The notes under the pieces are model-generated. The model saw only the letters and a list, made by a program, of their open reading frames with translations. It did no database searches and was not told where the DNA came from. This document shows, in pieces, positions 6,519-8,640 of a stretch of DNA of 8,640 nucleotides. Origin of the DNA: Microbacteriaceae bacterium (GTDB lineage Bacteria > Actinomycetota > Actinomycetes > Actinomycetales > Microbacteriaceae); NCBI GenBank assembly GCA_025464125.1, contig JAODLU010000347.1, forward strand, positions 1 to 8,640, given 5' to 3'. The position numbers and the translations under genes were made by a program. Position 1 is the stretch's first letter; each line of letters starts with the position of its first letter.

Positions 6519-7883
6519 ATGAAGTACGCAAACAGCGTCATCGACCTCGTGGGCAACACCCCGCTTGTCAAACTGCACAGCGTTGCCTCCGGCGTCGCCG
6601 CGACCATCCTCGTGAAGGTCGAATACCTGAACCCAGGAGGCTCGTCGAAAGACCGCATCGCGACGCGCATCATCGACGCGGCAGAACGCGACGGGCTGCT
6701 GAAACCCGGCGGCACCATCGTGGAACCCACCTCCGGCAACACCGGCATCGGCCTGGCGCTCGTGGCCCAGCAGCGCGGCTACCGGTGCATCTTCGTCGTG
6801 CCAGACAAGGTTGGCGACGAGAAGCGCAACGTGCTGCGCGCCTACGGCGCTGAAGTCGTCGTTACGCCAACCGCGGTTGCGCCTGACAGCCCCGAGTCCT
6901 ATTACTCGGTGTCTGACCGGCTGGCCCGCGACATCCCCGGCGCATTCAAGCCGAACCAGTACTCGAACCCGAACGGGCCGCTCAGCCACTATGAGACGAC
7001 GGGTCCAGAGATCTGGCGGGACACTGACGGCAAGGTCACCCACTTCGTGGCCGGCGTCGGCACAGGGGGCACGATCAGCGGCGTCGGAAAATACCTCAAA
7101 GAGATGTCGAATGGCGCGGTGAAGATCATCGGCGCAGACCCCGAAGGCTCGGTCTACTCCGGCGGCACCGGGCGTCCATACCTGGTCGAGGGTGTCGGTG
7201 AAGATTTCTGGCCAGAGGCATACGACGGTTCTGTCGTGGATGAGATCATCGCGTCATCCGATGCCGAGTCTTTTGAGTTCACCAGGCGGCTCGCCCGTGA
7301 AGAAGGCCTGCTGGTCGGCGGCTCCAGCGGGCTTGCAGTGGCCAGCGCGCTCAAGGCTGCGAAAGACCTGCCCGCAGAGGCAGTCGTCGTTGTGCTGCTG
7401 CCAGACGGTGGTCGCGGCTACCTCGGCAAGGTTTTCAGCGACAAGTGGATGCAATCCTACGGATTCACGCAGGTCTCCGACGAGAAGACGGTGGCCGACA
7501 TCATCCTTCAGAAGAGCGGCACGCTGCCAGACCTCGTGCACGTGCATCCTCACGACACAGTGCACGACGCTATCGAGATCATGGCCAAATACGGGGTATC
7601 GCAGGTGCCGGTGCTTTCGGCCGAACCACCGGTCGTCATCGGCGAAGTGATCGGCGCCATCGACGAAAAGTCACTGCTCGAGCACGTGTTCGCCGGGGGC
7701 GGGGAGATGACTGACGCCGTGCAGAAATTTATCGGAGCCCCGCTGGGTTTGATCGGTGTGCACGAATCCATTTCAGTGGCTCGTGCAGCTCTCACGAAAA
7801 CCGATGCGCTGCTCGTGACCGAAGACGGCAAACCCGTCGCCGTGGTCACCCGGCAGGACCTGCTCACGTTCCTCTCCGAATAA
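6519..7883 (+). CDS. cbs: cystathionine beta-synthase with C-terminal CBS-domain pair
   Basis: A cytosolic PLP enzyme of fold type II that joins serine (or O-acetylserine) and homocysteine to make cystathionine, the first step of reverse transsulfuration. The 454-residue product has the PLP-binding Lys K44 in NPGGSSKDRIA, the substrate loop TSGNTG (71-76), the phosphate-holding GTGGT (181-185), and LLPDGGRGYLGK near 293-304. Residues about 335-454 form two CBS motifs (around TVHDAIEIMAKYGVSQVPVL and the LLVTEDGKPVAVVTRQD end), a regulatory module that may bind an adenosyl ligand. Human-type N-terminal heme residues are absent, as in other bacterial forms. The CBS pair separates it from plain O-acetylserine sulfhydrylase, which usually lacks this tail; side activity with sulfide remains possible. 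The ATG at 6519 has no ribosome site. It lies 26 nt upstream of the cystathionine gamma-synthase/lyase gene, which supports the pathway role. Confidence 0.93.
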   Translation: MKYANSVIDLVGNTPLVKLHSVASGVAATILVKVEYLNPGGSSKDRIATRIIDAAERDGLLKPGGTIVEPTSGNTGIGLALVAQQRGYRCIFVVPDKVGDEKRNVLRAYGAEVVVTPTAVAPDSPESYYSVSDRLARDIPGAFKPNQYSNPNGPLSHYETTGPEIWRDTDGKVTHFVAGVGTGGTISGVGKYLKEMSNGAVKIIGADPEGSVYSGGTGRPYLVEGVGEDFWPEAYDGSVVDEIIASSDAESFEFTRRLAREEGLLVGGSSGLAVASALKAAKDLPAEAVVVVLLPDGGRGYLGKVFSDKWMQSYGFTQVSDEKTVADIILQKSGTLPDLVHVHPHDTVHDAIEIMAKYGVSQVPVLSAEPPVVIGEVIGAIDEKSLLEHVFAGGGEMTDAVQKFIGAPLGLIGVHESISVARAALTKTDALLVTEDGKPVAVVTRQDLLTFLSE

Positions 7884-7894
7884 ATTTCTCGAAC

Positions 7895-7900
7895 TAGAAT
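7895..7900 (+). promoter_or_regulatory. -10-like element just before the metB start
   Basis: TAGAAT matches TATAAT at 5 of 6 positions and fits TAnnnT. It lies in the 26-nt gap between cbs and the next gene and ends 9 nt before the GTG at 7910. Transcription would begin within about three bases of the start codon. The GTG has no Shine-Dalgarno sequence, which fits a leaderless or nearly leaderless mRNA. No clear -35 is visible; the upstream bases are the end of cbs. Confidence 0.4.
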
Positions 7901-7909
7901 CGAAACCCA

Positions 7910-8640
7910 GTGCCAGAACAGTACGACTTTGCCACCCGCGCCATCCGGGCAGGCCAGGCCTTCGACCCGACGACCGGCTCGGTTATCCCGCCGATCTACC
8001 AGACCTCGACATTCGTTCAGGACGGCATCGGCAATTTTCGCGGCGGCTACGAGTACGCGCGCGGCGGCAACCCGACCCGCACCTCGCTCGAGGTGCTGAT
8101 CGCCGACCTCGAGGGTGGCAAGCACGGCTACAGCTTCGCCTCGGGTCTTGCGGCTGAAGACACACTCCTGCGCGCGATTCTCGCTCCCGGCGACCACGTG
8201 GTGATGGGCAACGACGTCTACGGCGGCACCCACCGGCTGGTCAACAGGGTCTTCGTTCCGTGGGGAGTGACGATCGACACCGTCGAAATGACCAACCTCG
8301 ACGACGTGCGCGCGGCACTCACACCCGCCACAAAGGTGCTCTGGGTAGAGACGCCGAGCAACCCGCTGATGAAGATCACCGACATCGCCGCGCTCGTCGA
8401 GCTCGGACACTCAGCTGGCGTGCTGGTCGTCGTCGATAACACCTTCGCCTCGCCGTACCTGCAGAACCCGCTCGCCTTCGGCGCAGACGTGGTCACCCAC
8501 TCGACCACCAAATACCTTGGCGGCCACTCCGACGTTCTCGGCGGCGCGCTCGTCATCGACGACGACGAACTGGCCGAGAAGGTGGGGTTCCTCCAGTTCG
8601 CGGTCGGCCCGGTGTCGGGTCCGATGGATGCCTGGCTCAC
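7910..8640 (+). CDS. metB: cystathionine gamma-synthase (or gamma-lyase), 5' part; 3' end outside window
   Basis: A fold type I PLP enzyme of the Cys/Met metabolism family. It either makes cystathionine from an acylhomoserine and cysteine (MetB) or cleaves cystathionine to cysteine (gamma-lyase). The first 243 residues are present, of roughly 380-390 usual for the family. Visible motifs are YEYARGGNPTR (residues 47-57), ASGLAA (77-82), VYGGTHRL with the stacking Tyr Y104, ETPSNP (147-152), VVDNTFASPYLQNPL (174-188), and the PLP Lys K201 in HSTTKYLGGHSDV. The start is GTG at 7910; the next in-frame ATG is about 98 codons later and would remove conserved residues. Residues that help tell synthase from lyase lie past the window edge, so the symbol is the best estimate from family resemblance and adjacency to cbs. 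With cbs just upstream, a gamma-lyase role completing reverse transsulfuration is a real alternative. Confidence 0.85.
   Translation, partial: MPEQYDFATRAIRAGQAFDPTTGSVIPPIYQTSTFVQDGIGNFRGGYEYARGGNPTRTSLEVLIADLEGGKHGYSFASGLAAEDTLLRAILAPGDHVVMGNDVYGGTHRLVNRVFVPWGVTIDTVEMTNLDDVRAALTPATKVLWVETPSNPLMKITDIAALVELGHSAGVLVVVDNTFASPYLQNPLAFGADVVTHSTTKYLGGHSDVLGGALVIDDDELAEKVGFLQFAVGPVSGPMDAWL

Noticed and set aside
7883..7905. TTTC...GAAA inverted repeat in the cbs-metB gap as an operator
   Set aside because: Only the outer 4 bases on each side match symmetrically; the centre does not, so there is no real operator signal.
7550..8410. 286-codon open frame on the - strand across cbs and metB
   Set aside because: It spans the antisense of two clear PLP-enzyme genes and their gap, with no recognisable motif.

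Overview
The window is a high-GC, densely coding stretch with every supported gene on the + strand. It looks like chromosomal DNA of a Gram-positive actinobacterium, probably of the Microbacteriaceae type. The reasons are the strong G/C preference at third codon positions, GTG starts, near-leaderless gene starts, an actinobacterial-style L7/L12, and a cbs-metB pair. The genus assignment is inference; no 16S or other diagnostic marker is present.

Layout. (1) Positions 1-793 hold the end of rplJ (ribosomal protein L10) and complete rplL (L7/L12), with a candidate extra promoter between them and a strong hairpin terminator after rplL. (2) Positions 900-2783 encode a full-length fused ABC exporter (membrane domain plus ATPase). 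The order is rplJ-rplL-ABC, with no rpoB directly downstream. (3) Positions 2885-6488 hold two genes that overlap by 8 nt. The first is a membrane-bound Cache-HAMP-class III nucleotide cyclase. The second is an MscS-type channel with a C-terminal cyclic-nucleotide-binding-like domain. (4) From 6519 onward lie a complete PLP-dependent cystathionine beta-synthase with a C-terminal CBS-domain pair, and the 5' part of a cystathionine gamma-synthase/lyase gene that runs off the window.

How they fit together. rplJ/rplL form the ribosomal stalk. The cyclase and channel most likely form one signalling unit: an extracytoplasmic ligand sensed by the Cache domain changes production of a cyclic nucleotide, which would gate the co-translated channel. 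Both proteins depart from the textbook motifs of their families: the second metal Asp and base-selecting Lys of the cyclase are changed, and the phosphate-binding Arg of the nucleotide-binding domain is missing. The messenger's identity is therefore open. This pair is the most interesting part of the window. The cbs/metB genes interconvert homocysteine/homoserine derivatives and cysteine through cystathionine. Each has a TAnnnT -10-like element close enough to its start codon to suggest leaderless or nearly leaderless mRNAs.

There is no non-coding stretch longer than about 110 bases, and I saw no mobile elements, CRISPR arrays, tRNA or rRNA genes.
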